In this document: positions 20,176 to 29,597 of the stretch, in pieces
Layout of the letters: each line of letters opens with the position of its first letter
Position numbering within the stretch: the first letter of the stretch is position 1
From: Zoogloea sp.
GTDB lineage: Bacteria; Pseudomonadota; Gammaproteobacteria; Burkholderiales; Rhodocyclaceae
DNA length: 38,208 nt
NCBI RefSeq assembly: GCF_028693495.1
Contig: NZ_JAQUVG010000022.1
Coordinates: 1-38,208, forward strand
Direction: 5' to 3'
Translations under genes and position numbers: made by a program
Notes under the pieces: model-generated
Told to the model about the DNA's origin: nothing
Seen by the model: only the letters and a program-made list of their open reading frames with translations
The model's database searches: none

Positions 20176-20561
20176 CCGGCCAGAGGGTGGTTGCCATCCA
20201 GGGTTGCCTCATCACCATTGATCTCGGTAACGCGGTAGACGATGACTTCGTCGTCGTCGTCTTCATCCGTTGCTTCGCCTTCCAGCTCCATGCCGATTTC
20301 GATTTCTTCGGGCAGCTTGTCGAGGGGTTCGATCTGCACCAGTTCTGGGTCGTATTCGCCGAAGGCCTCGTCGGCGTGGAGCCGGACGGTGACCGTGTCG
20401 CCGATGGTCTTGCCGTCGAGCGCTTCCTCCAGCTTGGGAAACAGGTCGTCGTGGCCGCCGTGCAGGTAGATGAGGGGCTCCTTGCCGTCATCGACCTCCA
20501 CGCCCTCAGGGTTGGTGACGCGGTAGTTGAGGGTGACGACGCTGTTCTTGATGACGTTCAT
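20085..20561 (-). CDS. slyD: FKBP-type peptidyl-prolyl isomerase, SlyD-like
   Basis: This 158-residue protein begins VIKNSVVTLNYRVTNPEG and has the FKBP flap/active-site region LIYLHGGHDDLFPKLEEALDG, the insert-in-flap domain (GEYDPELVQIEPLDKLP) and NHPLAGQALVF near residue 130. These are typical of SlyD/FkpA-like cytoplasmic prolyl isomerases with chaperone activity. The histidine-rich nickel-binding tail of E. coli SlyD is absent; the protein ends acidic (ANGTAESED). I use the ATG at 20561, preceded by CAGGAA on the minus strand; the frame is open to 20840 but that part overlaps the tRNA terminator. It marks the start of core chromosome. Confidence 0.88.
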   Translation of the reverse strand: MNVIKNSVVTLNYRVTNPEGVEVDDGKEPLIYLHGGHDDLFPKLEEALDGKTIGDTVTVRLHADEAFGEYDPELVQIEPLDKLPEEIEIGMELEGEATDEDDDDEVIVYRVTEINGDEATLDGNHPLAGQALVFTCTVAAVRPATAEELANGTAESED

Positions 20562-20766
20562 GGGTACGGATTCCTGGATGAAGGATCGAATGATGGGGGC
20601 GATGTGGGTTCGTCGGCTTGCAGGGATGGGGCGCTGTAGTGTCGCAGGTAAAGATGAACGCTTGGGGGGGCGCTGGAGCGAACTGCCGATTGGTCGCCCG
20701 CAACGGATGGCTTGGCCGGGGAAAAGGCTACCCGGAAATGGACCGAACCACGGACTAAATGTCCGC

Positions 20767-20806
20767 GTAAAAAGACTTAGGCCACCCGGAGGTGGCCTAA
20801 GTCTTT
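20767..20806 (-). terminator. Strong terminator after the tRNA-Lys pair
   Basis: A perfect 16-base stem AAAGACTTAGGCCACC / GGTGGCCTAAGTCTTT with loop CGGA (as read on the plus strand) is followed on the minus strand by a T-run. It ends the tRNA transcript before slyD. Confidence 0.9.
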
Positions 20807-20814
20807 GAAATTCT

Positions 20815-20890
20815 TGGTGGGTTGTGAGTGGCTCGAACACTCGACCTACGGATTAAGAGTCCGCTGCTCTACCAACTGAGCTAACAACCC
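20815..20890 (-). tRNA. tRNA-Lys (anticodon CTT)
   Basis: The minus strand gives a 76-base cloverleaf: acceptor GGGTTGT/ACAACCC, D-loop AGCTCAGTTGGTAGAGC, anticodon loop CTCTTAA, T-loop GTTCGAGCC, discriminator A and encoded CCA. The anticodon CTT reads AAG codons. It lies 13 bases downstream of the second tRNA-Lys and shares its transcript. Confidence 0.95.
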
Positions 20891-20903
20891 AATTCCCTGA
20901 AGC

Positions 20904-20979
20904 TGGTAGGTCGTGCGGGATTCGAACCTGCGACCAACGGATTAAAAGTCCGCTGCTCTACCAGCTGAGCTAACGACCC
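20904..20979 (-). tRNA. tRNA-Lys (anticodon TTT)
   Basis: A 76-base cloverleaf lies on the minus strand, with acceptor GGGTCGT/ACGACCT (a G-U closing pair), anticodon loop CTTTTAA, T-loop GTTCGAATC and encoded CCA. It reads AAA and AAG. It is the first gene of the tRNA transcript. tRNA genes are common integrase targets, but no partial copy of its 3' end was found near the integrase. Confidence 0.95.
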
Positions 20980-20996
20980 CTTCAGAGAAGTTGCGC

Positions 20997-21024
20997 ATTA
21001 TAGAGACTTTTAAAGACGTGTCAA
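20997..21024 (-). promoter_or_regulatory. Consensus sigma-70 promoter for the tRNA-Lys genes
   Basis: On the minus strand TTGACA (21019-21024) and TATAAT (20997-21002) are both exact consensus hexamers, separated by 16 bases. The tRNA 5' end lies 17 bases after the -10 box. Such a strong promoter is expected for a stable RNA. Confidence 0.88.
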
Positions 21025-21039
21025 CAGTCTCTGGATTGG

Positions 21040-22137
21040 TCAGTCTCTGAGTTGGTGACGGAGGGAGAGGGTGGCGCCAGCGAGGATGGCTGCGGTGGTG
21101 ATGAAGGCACCGAGGCTGAGGGTGGACAGGCCGCTGAGGCCCTGACCAACGGTGCAGCCGAGGGCGGTGACGCCACCGGCGCCCATCAGCATGGCGCCGA
21201 TGATGTGGCGGGCCAGGTCCTGGGGGTCGCGGAAGCCCTCCAGGCGGAAGCTGCGGGTGCTGAGGGCGGCCAGCGCGGATCCGGCGATCACCCCCACCGC
21301 CAGGGCGATGCCGATGGTGACGGTTCGGCTTGTGTCGGTCCAGAGCATCAGCAGGTCGAGGGTGTAGGCGTAGGGGGCCACGAAGCTGAGGGATTCCATG
21401 CGTCCGCTGTTGGTGGCGAGGAAGGCTGGGGCAAGGGTCTCCGGATCTTCGGCGATATGGGCGAAGTGACCGCTGAGGAGCCAGCCGGCGACGATGGTGA
21501 GGCCGATGATGAGGCTGCCCAGGAGCGGTGCCGGTTGCCAGAGGCTGCGGCTGGACAGGGCGAAGAGGCCCAGGCTGCCACCGATGACGAGGCTGCAGGC
21601 CAGCCAGGCGCTGGCGCTATCGAGACCGAAGCGGGTGCTGAGCAGGCTGGGCAGGTCCTGGGGGCTGCCGAGGGGGAGGGCCAGGGGCTCGAGATAGGCG
21701 ACCCGCCAGCTCCCGAACAGGCCGCGCAGCGTCATGTAGGCCGAGATTCCGAGGAAAGCGAAAACCACCAGGGATTTGAGGTTTCCGCTGCCCAGGCGGA
21801 CAAGGGTCTTGGCTCCGCAGCCGGACGCGAGGGTCATGCCCACGCCGAACATCAGCCCGCCCACCAGATGGGACATCCAGGCCAGCCGGCTGCCGGTATA
21901 GACGCTGTCGTGGACGTCGATGAGACCTGACAGGTGAAGTCCGGTGGTGCCCAGCAGTGCGATGGCGGCGGCCAGTGCCCACATGCGCATGCGGGTCCAG
22001 TCTTGCATGATCAGGATGTCGGCGACCGCACCCATCGTGCAGAAGTTGCTGCGTTGATTGGCGAAACCGAACACCCCTCCCAGGCCGAAAGCCAGCCAGG
22101 CGATGGTGGCAGGGGTAAGGAGCGCGGTGCTGTCCAT
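21040..22137 (-). CDS. YeeE/YedE (TsuA-like) thiosulfate/sulfur transporter
   Basis: This is a polytopic membrane protein of 365 residues made of two related halves, as in the YeeE/YedE (TsuA) family that takes up thiosulfate. Three cysteines match the family's conserved set: NFCTMGAV (C33), ASGCGAKT near 107 and LGCTVGQG near 335. About nine hydrophobic segments are visible. I chose the ATG at 22137 (MDSTALLTPATIAW); the frame is open further up into queC but that part is Arg/Pro-rich and non-membrane. It is the last gene of the queC-side minus-strand run. Substrate assignment is by family. Confidence 0.8.
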   Translation of the reverse strand: MDSTALLTPATIAWLAFGLGGVFGFANQRSNFCTMGAVADILIMQDWTRMRMWALAAAIALLGTTGLHLSGLIDVHDSVYTGSRLAWMSHLVGGLMFGVGMTLASGCGAKTLVRLGSGNLKSLVVFAFLGISAYMTLRGLFGSWRVAYLEPLALPLGSPQDLPSLLSTRFGLDSASAWLACSLVIGGSLGLFALSSRSLWQPAPLLGSLIIGLTIVAGWLLSGHFAHIAEDPETLAPAFLATNSGRMESLSFVAPYAYTLDLLMLWTDTSRTVTIGIALAVGVIAGSALAALSTRSFRLEGFRDPQDLARHIIGAMLMGAGGVTALGCTVGQGLSGLSTLSLGAFITTAAILAGATLSLRHQLRD

Positions 22138-22154
22138 GGCGGGCTTTCCAACGC

Positions 22155-22838
22155 CTAACGGTAGTGGGTGGGGTCCGCCACGCCGGCGGCTTCGAAGCCA
22201 GCCCGGCGCAGCCGGCAGGCGTCGCACAGACCGCAGGCGCTGCCATCGTCATCGGCCTGGTAGCAGGAGACGGTGAGGCCATAGTCCACGCCCAGGGCCG
22301 TGCCACGGCGGATGATGTCTGCCTTGGAGAGGCTGATCAGGGGGGCGTGGATGCGTAGCCGGTGGCCCTCGACGCCGGCTTTGGTGGCCAGGTTGGCCAT
22401 GTTCTCGAAAGCTTCGATGAAGGCCGGGCGGCAGTCCGGGTAGCCGGAGTAGTCAACCGCGTTCACGCCCACGTAGATGTCCCGGGCTCCGAGGACTTCG
22501 GCCCAGGCCATGGCGATGGAGAGCATGATGGTGTTGCGGGCCGGGACGTAAGTGATCGGGATGCCTCCGTCCACGCCGTCGGTGGGAACGACCAGTGAGG
22601 CGTCCGTGAGGGCGGAGCCGCCAAACTGGCCCAGATCCACGTGGGCGGTGCGGTGGGCGACGGCACCGAGGGCCTGGGCAACCCGCTGGGCGGCCGTGAG
22701 TTCGGCGGCGTGGCGCTGGCCGTATTCGACCGACAGGGCATAGGGATCGAAACCGGCGGCACGGGCAATGGCGAGGCAGGTGGCGGAGTCCAGTCCGCCG
22801 GAGAGGAGGACGAGGGCACGGGGGCGTGGAGGGGTCAT
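22155..22838 (-). CDS. queC: 7-cyano-7-deazaguanine synthase
   Basis: QueC converts 7-carboxy-7-deazaguanine to preQ0 using ATP and ammonia in queuosine biosynthesis. The 227-residue product has the PP-loop [10 protein letters not shown] at residues 12-21, the substrate region [10 protein letters not shown] and [15 protein letters not shown], and the C-terminal zinc-binding cysteines (SCYQ, then CGLCDAC). All are intact and the length is normal. It lies 40 bases downstream of queE, so the two successive enzymes of the pathway are adjacent. Confidence 0.95.
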   Translation of the reverse strand: MTPPRPRALVLLSGGLDSATCLAIARAAGFDPYALSVEYGQRHAAELTAAQRVAQALGAVAHRTAHVDLGQFGGSALTDASLVVPTDGVDGGIPITYVPARNTIMLSIAMAWAEVLGARDIYVGVNAVDYSGYPDCRPAFIEAFENMANLATKAGVEGHRLRIHAPLISLSKADIIRRGTALGVDYGLTVSCYQADDDGSACGLCDACRLRRAGFEAAGVADPTHYR

Positions 22839-22878
22839 GGCTTCTCCAGGGGTGTGGCGTGTAGGGGGGGAGTCCGCG

Positions 22879-23538
22879 TCAGCGACCGGGTTCGTTGCCC
22901 CAGATGATCTTGTGGAGCTGGACCTGCATGCGTACCGGCAGGCGATCCCGGAGGATCCAGGCGGCCAGGTCGGCGGGCTTGAGTTGCCCCTGCACCGGCG
23001 CCATCAGGACCGGGCAGCGTTCGGTCAGGTGATGTTCGGCCATCTTGGCTCTGGCCCATTCGTAATCGGCCTCGCTGGCGAGTACCAGCTTGACCTCGTC
23101 GCGGAGGGTCAGCAAGGGAAGATTGGCGAGCAGGTTGCGGCCTTCCTCTCCGGAGCCGGGCGCCTTGAGGTCCATGATCCGGGAAACCCGTGGATCCACC
23201 CCGGAGATGTCAAGGGCGCCGCTGGTTTCCAGGGACACCGAGTAGCCTGCATCGCAGAGGGCGGTGAGCAGGGGCAGGCAGGCTTTCTGGGAGAGGGGCT
23301 CCCCGCCGGTGACGCAGACCGTCTGGCATCCGTAGCCCGCCACCTCGGCCAGGATCTCGTCCAGGTTCCGGGGGCTGCCGCCGGTGAAGGCGTACTCCGT
23401 GTCACACCAGCTGCAGCGCAGGGGGCAGCCGGTGAGCCGGATGAATACCGTGGGCAGGCCGGTGCGCGAGGTTTCCCCCTGCAGGGAGTGGAAAATCTCG
23501 GTGATGCGAAGGGTGACGGGGCGACCGGTGGAAGACAT
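22879..23538 (-). CDS. queE: 7-carboxy-7-deazaguanine synthase (radical SAM)
   Basis: QueE is the radical-SAM enzyme that forms the 7-deazapurine ring for queuosine. The 219-residue protein shows [14 protein letters not shown], the cluster motif [10 protein letters not shown] (C-x3-C-x2-C) and GGEPLSQ. The C-terminus ([14 protein letters not shown]) is typical of the proteobacterial form. The ATG at 23538 fits the usual N-terminus [13 protein letters not shown]; an ATG 11 codons earlier adds a stretch that does not look conserved. It follows cpoB by 80 bases on the minus strand, as in many beta- and gammaproteobacteria. Confidence 0.94.
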   Translation of the reverse strand: MSSTGRPVTLRITEIFHSLQGETSRTGLPTVFIRLTGCPLRCSWCDTEYAFTGGSPRNLDEILAEVAGYGCQTVCVTGGEPLSQKACLPLLTALCDAGYSVSLETSGALDISGVDPRVSRIMDLKAPGSGEEGRNLLANLPLLTLRDEVKLVLASEADYEWARAKMAEHHLTERCPVLMAPVQGQLKPADLAAWILRDRLPVRMQVQLHKIIWGNEPGR

Positions 23539-23618
23539 GGCAGAGGCTGCGCGGTGAGGCGGAAAGATCAAGGGACTGCCGCCCCGGCGCCTGGCGCGGG
23601 GCGGGCAGGGGTAGGGCC

Positions 23619-24362
23619 TTACTTCTTCAGACGCTGTTTGGCGATCTGGGCGGCGGAGCTGTTCGGATACTTGCCGATCAGCTTTTCCAGGCTGCGGGTC
23701 GCACCGGGGTTGTCATTGCGGGCCTGCTGGGTGTTGGCCAGACCCAGCAGTGCATCCGGGGCCCGGCTGTCGTCAGGCCATTGGTTGGCTACCTTGGCGT
23801 AGTGCTCGGCGGCTCCGGTGGCGTCCTTCAACTGGTAGAGGGCACTGGCGGCCCAGAAGTGGGCGCTGGGCAGGAAGCTGCTGTTGGGATAGGCCTTGGT
23901 GAAGGCGATGAAACCGCTTGCTGCTTCCCGATGCTTGCCACCCCGGAGCAGGGTGAGGGCTGCCTCGTAATCCCGGCTCTCGGCGGCCGGGTCCACGGGG
24001 GCCTGGAGCGTCTGCTGGGGAGCGTCGCCGGGGGCGCCGCTCTCCACCTTGCGCAGGCGGTTGTCCAGGTCCACGTAGAAGTCCTTCTGCCGCTTGTTGG
24101 CATTCGCCAGATCGTTGGTGAGGACCTCGTTCTCGCCGCGCAGGCGGGAGATCTCGGTTTTCAGCAGTTCGATCTGGTTGGCAAGCTCAAGCTGGGCCCG
24201 GGCGCTGGCCTCCAGCTTGTCAAGACGGGTGGCATGCTCGTTGCGCAGGGTGTTGATGCGCGCACGGGCTTCCTCGTCGTCAAACAGGCCTGCCTGGGCC
24301 TGGGCGGCCAGGCTGCTAACCAGGAGCCCGGCCAGCAGGCGGGGCAGAAGGGGGCGGAACAT
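23619..24362 (-). CDS. cpoB: Cell division coordinator CpoB (YbgF)
   Basis: This 247-residue periplasmic protein has a signal peptide (LLAGLLVSSLAAQAQA), an N-terminal coiled coil at about 30-105 that trimerises in the family, a Pro/Ala linker, and C-terminal TPR repeats from about 125 (DYEAALTLLRGGKHREAASG and following). CpoB links Tol-Pal to peptidoglycan synthesis during constriction. Its start codon overlaps the pal stop by one base (TGATG), so it is translated with pal. Length and order match the family. Confidence 0.92.
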   Translation of the reverse strand: MFRPLLPRLLAGLLVSSLAAQAQAGLFDDEEARARINTLRNEHATRLDKLEASARAQLELANQIELLKTEISRLRGENEVLTNDLANANKRQKDFYVDLDNRLRKVESGAPGDAPQQTLQAPVDPAAESRDYEAALTLLRGGKHREAASGFIAFTKAYPNSSFLPSAHFWAASALYQLKDATGAAEHYAKVANQWPDDSRAPDALLGLANTQQARNDNPGATRSLEKLIGKYPNSSAAQIAKQRLKK

Positions 24363-24913
24363 CAGAATTCACCCGAGTAGAGCATGTCGCCGCGACGGTT
24401 GGCAGACCAGCAGGCTTCGCTGGCGTCGTTGCAGCTGGGCTTTTCTTCGCCGAGGCTGACGGACTCGACCTGAGCTTCAGAGACGCCAAGCAGGGTCAGG
24501 GCCTTCTTGACGGCGTCGGCACGCTTCTGGCCGAGGGCCAGGTTGTACTCGCGGCTGCCGCGCTCATCGGTGTTGCCCTGGATCAGCATCTTCATCTTGG
24601 GGTTGGCCACCAGGAACTTGGCGTGGGCTTCCACCAGCGGACGGTATTGATCCGTGATCACGTAGCTGTCGTAGTCAAACAGCACGCTGCGCTTGGACAG
24701 GATGTTCTTGGGGTCCTTCAAGGCGGCGATGCCGGCGCCGGCGGCAGCGTTGGCGTCCACCGGCACGACACGGTTGGCATCCACACCGCTGGCGGAGGCG
24801 CTGGAGCGGTCTTCGACGGCCGCGCCGGACTGGCCGTCGGTGGACGGGGCGGAGGAGCAGGCGGCCAGCAGGCTGACCGTCAGCAGGGAAAGGGCGAGAC
24901 GGGGGTATTTCAT
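24362..24913 (-). CDS. pal: Peptidoglycan-associated lipoprotein Pal
   Basis: The 183-residue precursor has a lipoprotein signal ending LLAAC, so the mature protein is anchored by a lipidated cysteine in the outer membrane. The C-terminal OmpA-like domain contains VLFDYDSYVI, the peptidoglycan-binding stretch QGNTDERGSREYNLALGQKR and RRGDMLY near the end. Pal holds the outer membrane to the cell wall and is loaded by TolB. Compared with many homologues there is an extra cysteine pair (SCNDASEACW), which may form a disulfide. It lies 62 bases after tolB. Confidence 0.95.
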   Translation of the reverse strand: MKYPRLALSLLTVSLLAACSSAPSTDGQSGAAVEDRSSASASGVDANRVVPVDANAAAGAGIAALKDPKNILSKRSVLFDYDSYVITDQYRPLVEAHAKFLVANPKMKMLIQGNTDERGSREYNLALGQKRADAVKKALTLLGVSEAQVESVSLGEEKPSCNDASEACWSANRRGDMLYSGEF

Positions 24914-24975
24914 GGTTTGAGCTCCGTGAGCGGTCGCAAGGCGTTAATGGGTATGTCTTGTTTTTATGGGGTGTG

Positions 24976-26262
24976 TCAGTTGCGTGGTTGCGGACCCCAG
25001 GCGGGTTCGCGGACATCGCCCGATTGTACAGACAGCCGCTGCTTGACACGACCATCCGACGACACTGCAGCCAGCACACCCCGTCCACCGACTTCAGTGG
25101 CGTAGAGGATCATGCGACCGTTGGGGGCGAAGCTGGGTGACTCGTCCTTGGACGAGTCAGTGAGGATCTGGGTCTGGCGGGAGGCCAGGTCGAGCAGGGT
25201 GACCTGGAAACGGCCGCCGTTGCGGGAAACGTACACCAGGCTCTTGCCATCGGGTGAGGGACGCGGGCTGACGTTGTAGCCGCCTTCGAAGGTGACCCGC
25301 TGGGCGTCGCCGCCGCTGGCCGGGACCCGGTAGATCTGCGGGCTGCCGCCCCGGTCGGAGGTGAAGTAGATCCATCCGTCGGAGGACCAGGAGGGTTCGG
25401 TGTCGATCCCGGAGGATGAGGCGAGCCGGCGCACGCCGGAGCCGTCAGCATTGACCGTGTACAGCTGGGACTGGCCGTCCTTGGTGAGCACCACCGCCAG
25501 GCGGCTGCCATCGGGAGACCAGGAGGGTGCGGAGTTGGAGCCCTTGAAGTTTGCCGCCACGTTGCGCTGGCCGGTGGCGAGGGAGTGCACGTAGACCACC
25601 GGCTTCTTGGCTTCGAAGGAGACGTAGGCCAGCCGGCTGCCGTCCGGCGACCAGGTGGGGGAGATGATCGGCTCCCGGGAGGCCAGTGCGGTCTGGGCGT
25701 TGCTGCCGTCCGCGTCGGCGATCTGCAGTTCGTAGCGGGAGCCCACCTTCAGCACATAGGCGATGCGCGTCGAGAATACGCCGGGCTCGCCAGTGAGCTT
25801 CTCGTAGATGTAATCGGCGATGCGATGGCCCGTGGTGCGGTACTGGTTGGGCGTCATCACCAGGGCCTGGCTGCCCAGGGCGGCCTGCTTGGGTGTGTCG
25901 AAAAGGCGGAACAGGACCTGATAGCGGCCCGCCCCGGAAGGGCTCAGGGTGCCTACCGCAAAGGCGTCGGCACCCCGGGAGCGGATCCGGTCGAAATCCG
26001 GCGGGGTGTCGGCGCCCATGGGGGAGGGGCCGAGCTCGACCATTTTGAAGAGACCGCTGCGCTCCAGGTCGGCACGGACGACATCGGTGACGGCACGGGG
26101 GAGGGCGTTCTCCCCCTGAAAGGCGGCGATGGCCACCGGCATGCGGTTGGCGCCGGCACCGGTGATCTCGATGGCGAGCTGGGCCTGGGCCAGGGAAGAC
26201 GCAAGCACCAGCGCACAGCCCGGCAGGGCGCGGCGCAGAAGGGACAGGATGCGTGAGGTCAT
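24976..26262 (-). CDS. tolB: Tol-Pal system protein TolB
   Basis: This 428-residue periplasmic protein has a signal peptide, an N-terminal alpha/beta domain (to about residue 150) and a six-bladed beta-propeller with repeats such as SPTWSPDGSRLAYVS, APSWSPDGSRLAVVL, EPSWSSDGWIYFTSD and SPRPSPDGKSLVYVS. TolB shuttles between Pal and the TolA complex. The end, VREPAWGPQ, is typical. It starts 18 bases after the tolA stop. Confidence 0.96.
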   Translation of the reverse strand: MTSRILSLLRRALPGCALVLASSLAQAQLAIEITGAGANRMPVAIAAFQGENALPRAVTDVVRADLERSGLFKMVELGPSPMGADTPPDFDRIRSRGADAFAVGTLSPSGAGRYQVLFRLFDTPKQAALGSQALVMTPNQYRTTGHRIADYIYEKLTGEPGVFSTRIAYVLKVGSRYELQIADADGSNAQTALASREPIISPTWSPDGSRLAYVSFEAKKPVVYVHSLATGQRNVAANFKGSNSAPSWSPDGSRLAVVLTKDGQSQLYTVNADGSGVRRLASSSGIDTEPSWSSDGWIYFTSDRGGSPQIYRVPASGGDAQRVTFEGGYNVSPRPSPDGKSLVYVSRNGGRFQVTLLDLASRQTQILTDSSKDESPSFAPNGRMILYATEVGGRGVLAAVSSDGRVKQRLSVQSGDVREPAWGPQPRN

Positions 26263-26280
26263 GGGCGGGGGCTCAAGGGT

Positions 26281-27268
<988 letters not shown>

Positions 27269-27272
<4 letters not shown>

Positions 27273-27682
27273 TGGGCGCCCTTGCCGACCTGAGTTTGCA
27301 GGCCGACCTTATTGACGCCCGCGTTGCGCAGGTCGTTGAGGGTGTTCATCACCAGTTCGTATTTCACGTTTTTGTCCGCGGCAATCACTACCGGCTGTCC
27401 CGGATTGGCGGCCACGACCGACTGCACCTCGGCAATCAGGTCCCGGCGGGTCAGCGCCTTTTCCGGGGCATTGCTGGTGGTGCGCAGGGCCAGCTCGCCG
27501 TCCTGCTTCACCTGGACGACCATGGCATCGGTGGGCGGTGCAGGGACTTTATCGACGCTGGGCAGGTTGACCGAACCGGACTGGATCATCGGTGCGGTGA
27601 CCATGAAGATCACGAGGAGCACCAGCATCACGTCGATGTAAGGGACGACGTTGATCTGGTTCATCAGGCGGCGTTGACGCAT
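27269..27682 (-). CDS. tolR: Tol-Pal protein TolR
   Basis: This 137-residue ExbD/TolR protein has a short cytoplasmic N-terminus (RQRRLMNQINVVPYIDV), one membrane helix with the key aspartate in YIDVMLVLLVIFMVTAP, and a periplasmic domain ending in KVGLQTQ. The aspartate is part of the proton-conducting path formed with TolQ. tolR lies 16 bases after tolQ and its stop overlaps the tolA start. Confidence 0.95.
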
Positions 27683-27698
27683 GGCGGCGGGGCTCCGG

Positions 27699-28373
27699 TC
27701 AGCGCAGCTGGCGCTGGAGGATGTTCAGGAACTCCTCGGTGAAACTTTCGAAGCGGATCGCGGTGCGGTCGATGTCGTGGGCGAAGCGGTTGTAGGCCAC
27801 GACTGCCGGAATTGCGGCGAACAGGCCGATGGCCGTGGCCACCAGGGCTTCGGCGATGCCGGGCGCCACGTGGGCGAGGGTGGCCGAGCCCACGTTGGAG
27901 AGGCCGCGGAAGGCGTTCATGATGCCCCACACGGTGCCGAACAGGCCCACATAGGGTGAGACCGAACCGACGGAGGCCAGGAAGGCCAGGTGGGCTTCCA
28001 GATCATCCACCTCCCGCTGGTAGGTGGCCCGCATGGCCCGCCGGGCGCCATCCATCACGGCGCCATGATCCATCGTCTTGCCGCGCAGCTTGGCGAACTC
28101 CCGGTAGCCAGCCTCGAAGATGCGCTCCATGCCGGCCGCTTCGTGACGGCTGGTGGTGGCGCTCTGGTAAAGGGCGTTCAGGTCGCCGCCACTCCAGAAG
28201 TCCCGCTCGAAAATGTCGGTTTTCTTCTTGGCGTCACGAATCTGGAACCATTTGCGGAAAATCCAGTACCAGGACATGAAGGACACGGTGGCCAGCATGG
28301 CCATCACCAGTTTGACCAGCAGGCTGGCATTGGCGATCAGGGACAGGATCGAGAGATCTTCAGTGACGTTCAT
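27699..28373 (-). CDS. tolQ: Tol-Pal protein TolQ
   Basis: This 224-residue MotA/TolQ/ExbB family proton-channel subunit has three membrane segments: LVKLVMAMLATVSFMSWYWIF near the N-terminus, one around GLFGTVWGIMNAF, and ATAIGLFAAIPAVVAYNRF. The conserved threonine and glycine positions of helices 2 and 3 are visible. With TolR it powers TolA movement. It follows ybgC by six bases. Confidence 0.95.
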   Translation of the reverse strand: MNVTEDLSILSLIANASLLVKLVMAMLATVSFMSWYWIFRKWFQIRDAKKKTDIFERDFWSGGDLNALYQSATTSRHEAAGMERIFEAGYREFAKLRGKTMDHGAVMDGARRAMRATYQREVDDLEAHLAFLASVGSVSPYVGLFGTVWGIMNAFRGLSNVGSATLAHVAPGIAEALVATAIGLFAAIPAVVAYNRFAHDIDRTAIRFESFTEEFLNILQRQLR

Positions 28374-28379
28374 CGGGGT

Positions 28380-28820
28380 TTAAACCAGGGTGGCGAGGTG
28401 GTGACGCATGGGGGTGGGGATGGCGATGGCCCGCTTGCCACTGCGGGACACGCAGGCAATGGTGACTTCCGCCTGGAAGATCGGCTGGCCCTTGCGAAGT
28501 ACCTGCTGGGAAAAGACCAGGCTGGCCCGTCCCAGTTTGCTCAGGATGGCGTGGACGTCCAGCAGATCGTCCAGCAGGGCAGGCTGCAGATACTCGGCCT
28601 GAACCCGGCGTACCACGAAGAGGACGTCCTGTTCGTGGGCCATTTGCGCCTGTTCAAAGCCGATGCTGCGCAGCCAGTCGGTGCGGGCACGTTCGCAGAA
28701 CTTCAGATAGTTTGCGTAATAAACGACGCCCCCCGCATCGGTGTCTTCATAGTAGACCCGGACGGGCAGCACGAAGCAGGGCTTCGGTGCAGTGTCGGAA
28801 GGGGTGGGGGGGGCAGGCAT
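28380..28820 (-). CDS. ybgC: Tol-Pal-associated acyl-CoA thioesterase YbgC
   Basis: This 146-residue hotdog-fold thioesterase has the catalytic block VYYEDTDAGGVVYYANYLKFCERART near the N-terminus, including the active-site aspartate. It hydrolyses acyl-CoA or acyl-ACP thioesters and is usually the first gene of the tol-pal operon, as here. It lies divergently from dksA; the operon promoter is expected at 28821-28990, though I saw no clear hexamers for it. Confidence 0.93.
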   Translation of the reverse strand: MPAPPTPSDTAPKPCFVLPVRVYYEDTDAGGVVYYANYLKFCERARTDWLRSIGFEQAQMAHEQDVLFVVRRVQAEYLQPALLDDLLDVHAILSKLGRASLVFSQQVLRKGQPIFQAEVTIACVSRSGKRAIAIPTPMRHHLATLV

Positions 28821-28989
28821 GGCAGCATTTTACAGTACGGGGGGCTTGTGATCGAAACGGCTTGGTTTCGTTCAATGTTTCAGAATGTAGGCATCCCCCC
28901 TTCTGGTTCCGGGTAGCCCGTTGTAATTGCAGCGCTCCTGTGCCTAGAATCGCGGTCTTGACGCAGGGTTGGTGCGATTCGTGCATGCA

Positions 28990-29020
28990 TTGACACCTGT
29001 TGTTGTGCTGATTTACGGCA
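28990..29020 (+). promoter_or_regulatory. Possible dksA promoter
   Basis: TTGACA at 28990-28995 is an exact -35 consensus. A weak -10 candidate (TACGGC or CACAAT) lies 18 to 23 bases downstream, about 100 bases before the dksA start. Only the -35 match is convincing. Confidence 0.3.
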
Positions 29021-29115
29021 CAATGCGTCCGATAACGTGCAAGAGTCGCCATGCTGGGTCGCCGGCTACCCGCCGGTTTTTGGGCCTGACAGCCGATTCA
29101 TGGGAGGAAAGAGAC

Positions 29116-29550
29116 ATGGGTGCAACCACCGCGAGTAATGACAAGCTGTTGACCGAGGCCGAAATTCTGGTAATGCCGGAAGACGACTACATGAACCCGG
29201 CTCAGCTGGAGTTCTTCCGTGATCGCCTGACCCGGATGCGCGAAGAACTGCTGGACAACGCGGCCAGCACCGGAGCTCACCTGCGTGAGAACGAGCTGGT
29301 GGCCGACCCGGCCGACCGGGCTACCGTCGAGGAAGAACATGCCCTCGAACTGCGGGTTCGCGACCGTGAGCGCAAGCTGCTCAAGAAGATCGATGAGGCG
29401 CTCGGGCGTATCGCCGAGGGAGACTACGGCTGGTGCGAGGAGACCGGTGATCCGATCGGGATTGGCCGCCTGCTGGCGCGCCCGACCGCGACCCTGTCCA
29501 TCGACGCCCAGGAACGCCGCGAGCGTACCCAGAAGCTGTACGGGGAATAG
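29116..29550 (+). CDS. dksA: RNA polymerase-binding transcription factor DksA, cysteine-poor form
   Basis: DksA binds in the RNA polymerase secondary channel and, with ppGpp, adjusts rRNA and amino-acid promoters. The 144-residue protein keeps the coiled-coil tip motif DPADRA (D64, D67, A69) and the following VEEEHALELRVRDRERKL. In the globular region the four zinc cysteines of E. coli are reduced to one: WCEET (C107, T110) and LSIDA (S128, A131). The fold must therefore be stable without the zinc site, as in the zinc-independent DksA2 of Pseudomonas. The ATG at 29116 follows GGGAGG; upstream in-frame starts lack a site. Its neighbour is a zinc-homeostasis cluster. Confidence 0.93.
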   Translation: MGATTASNDKLLTEAEILVMPEDDYMNPAQLEFFRDRLTRMREELLDNAASTGAHLRENELVADPADRATVEEEHALELRVRDRERKLLKKIDEALGRIAEGDYGWCEETGDPIGIGRLLARPTATLSIDAQERRERTQKLYGE

Positions 29551-29597
29551 CGGACCGTCCGGTCTGCCCCGGTGCGGCGGGACGGCCATCCATTTTC

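Noticed and set aside
20815-20979. tRNA-Lys 3' end as the element's attachment site
   Set aside because: No partial copy of either tRNA 3' end was found between the integrase and slyD, and slyD separates the tRNAs from the element. The left end is outside the window or not recognised, so a site cannot be claimed.
29551-29597. Zur operator before the COG0523 GTPase
   Set aside because: No AT-rich palindrome of the Zur type is present in this short, GC-rich gap or before 31112.
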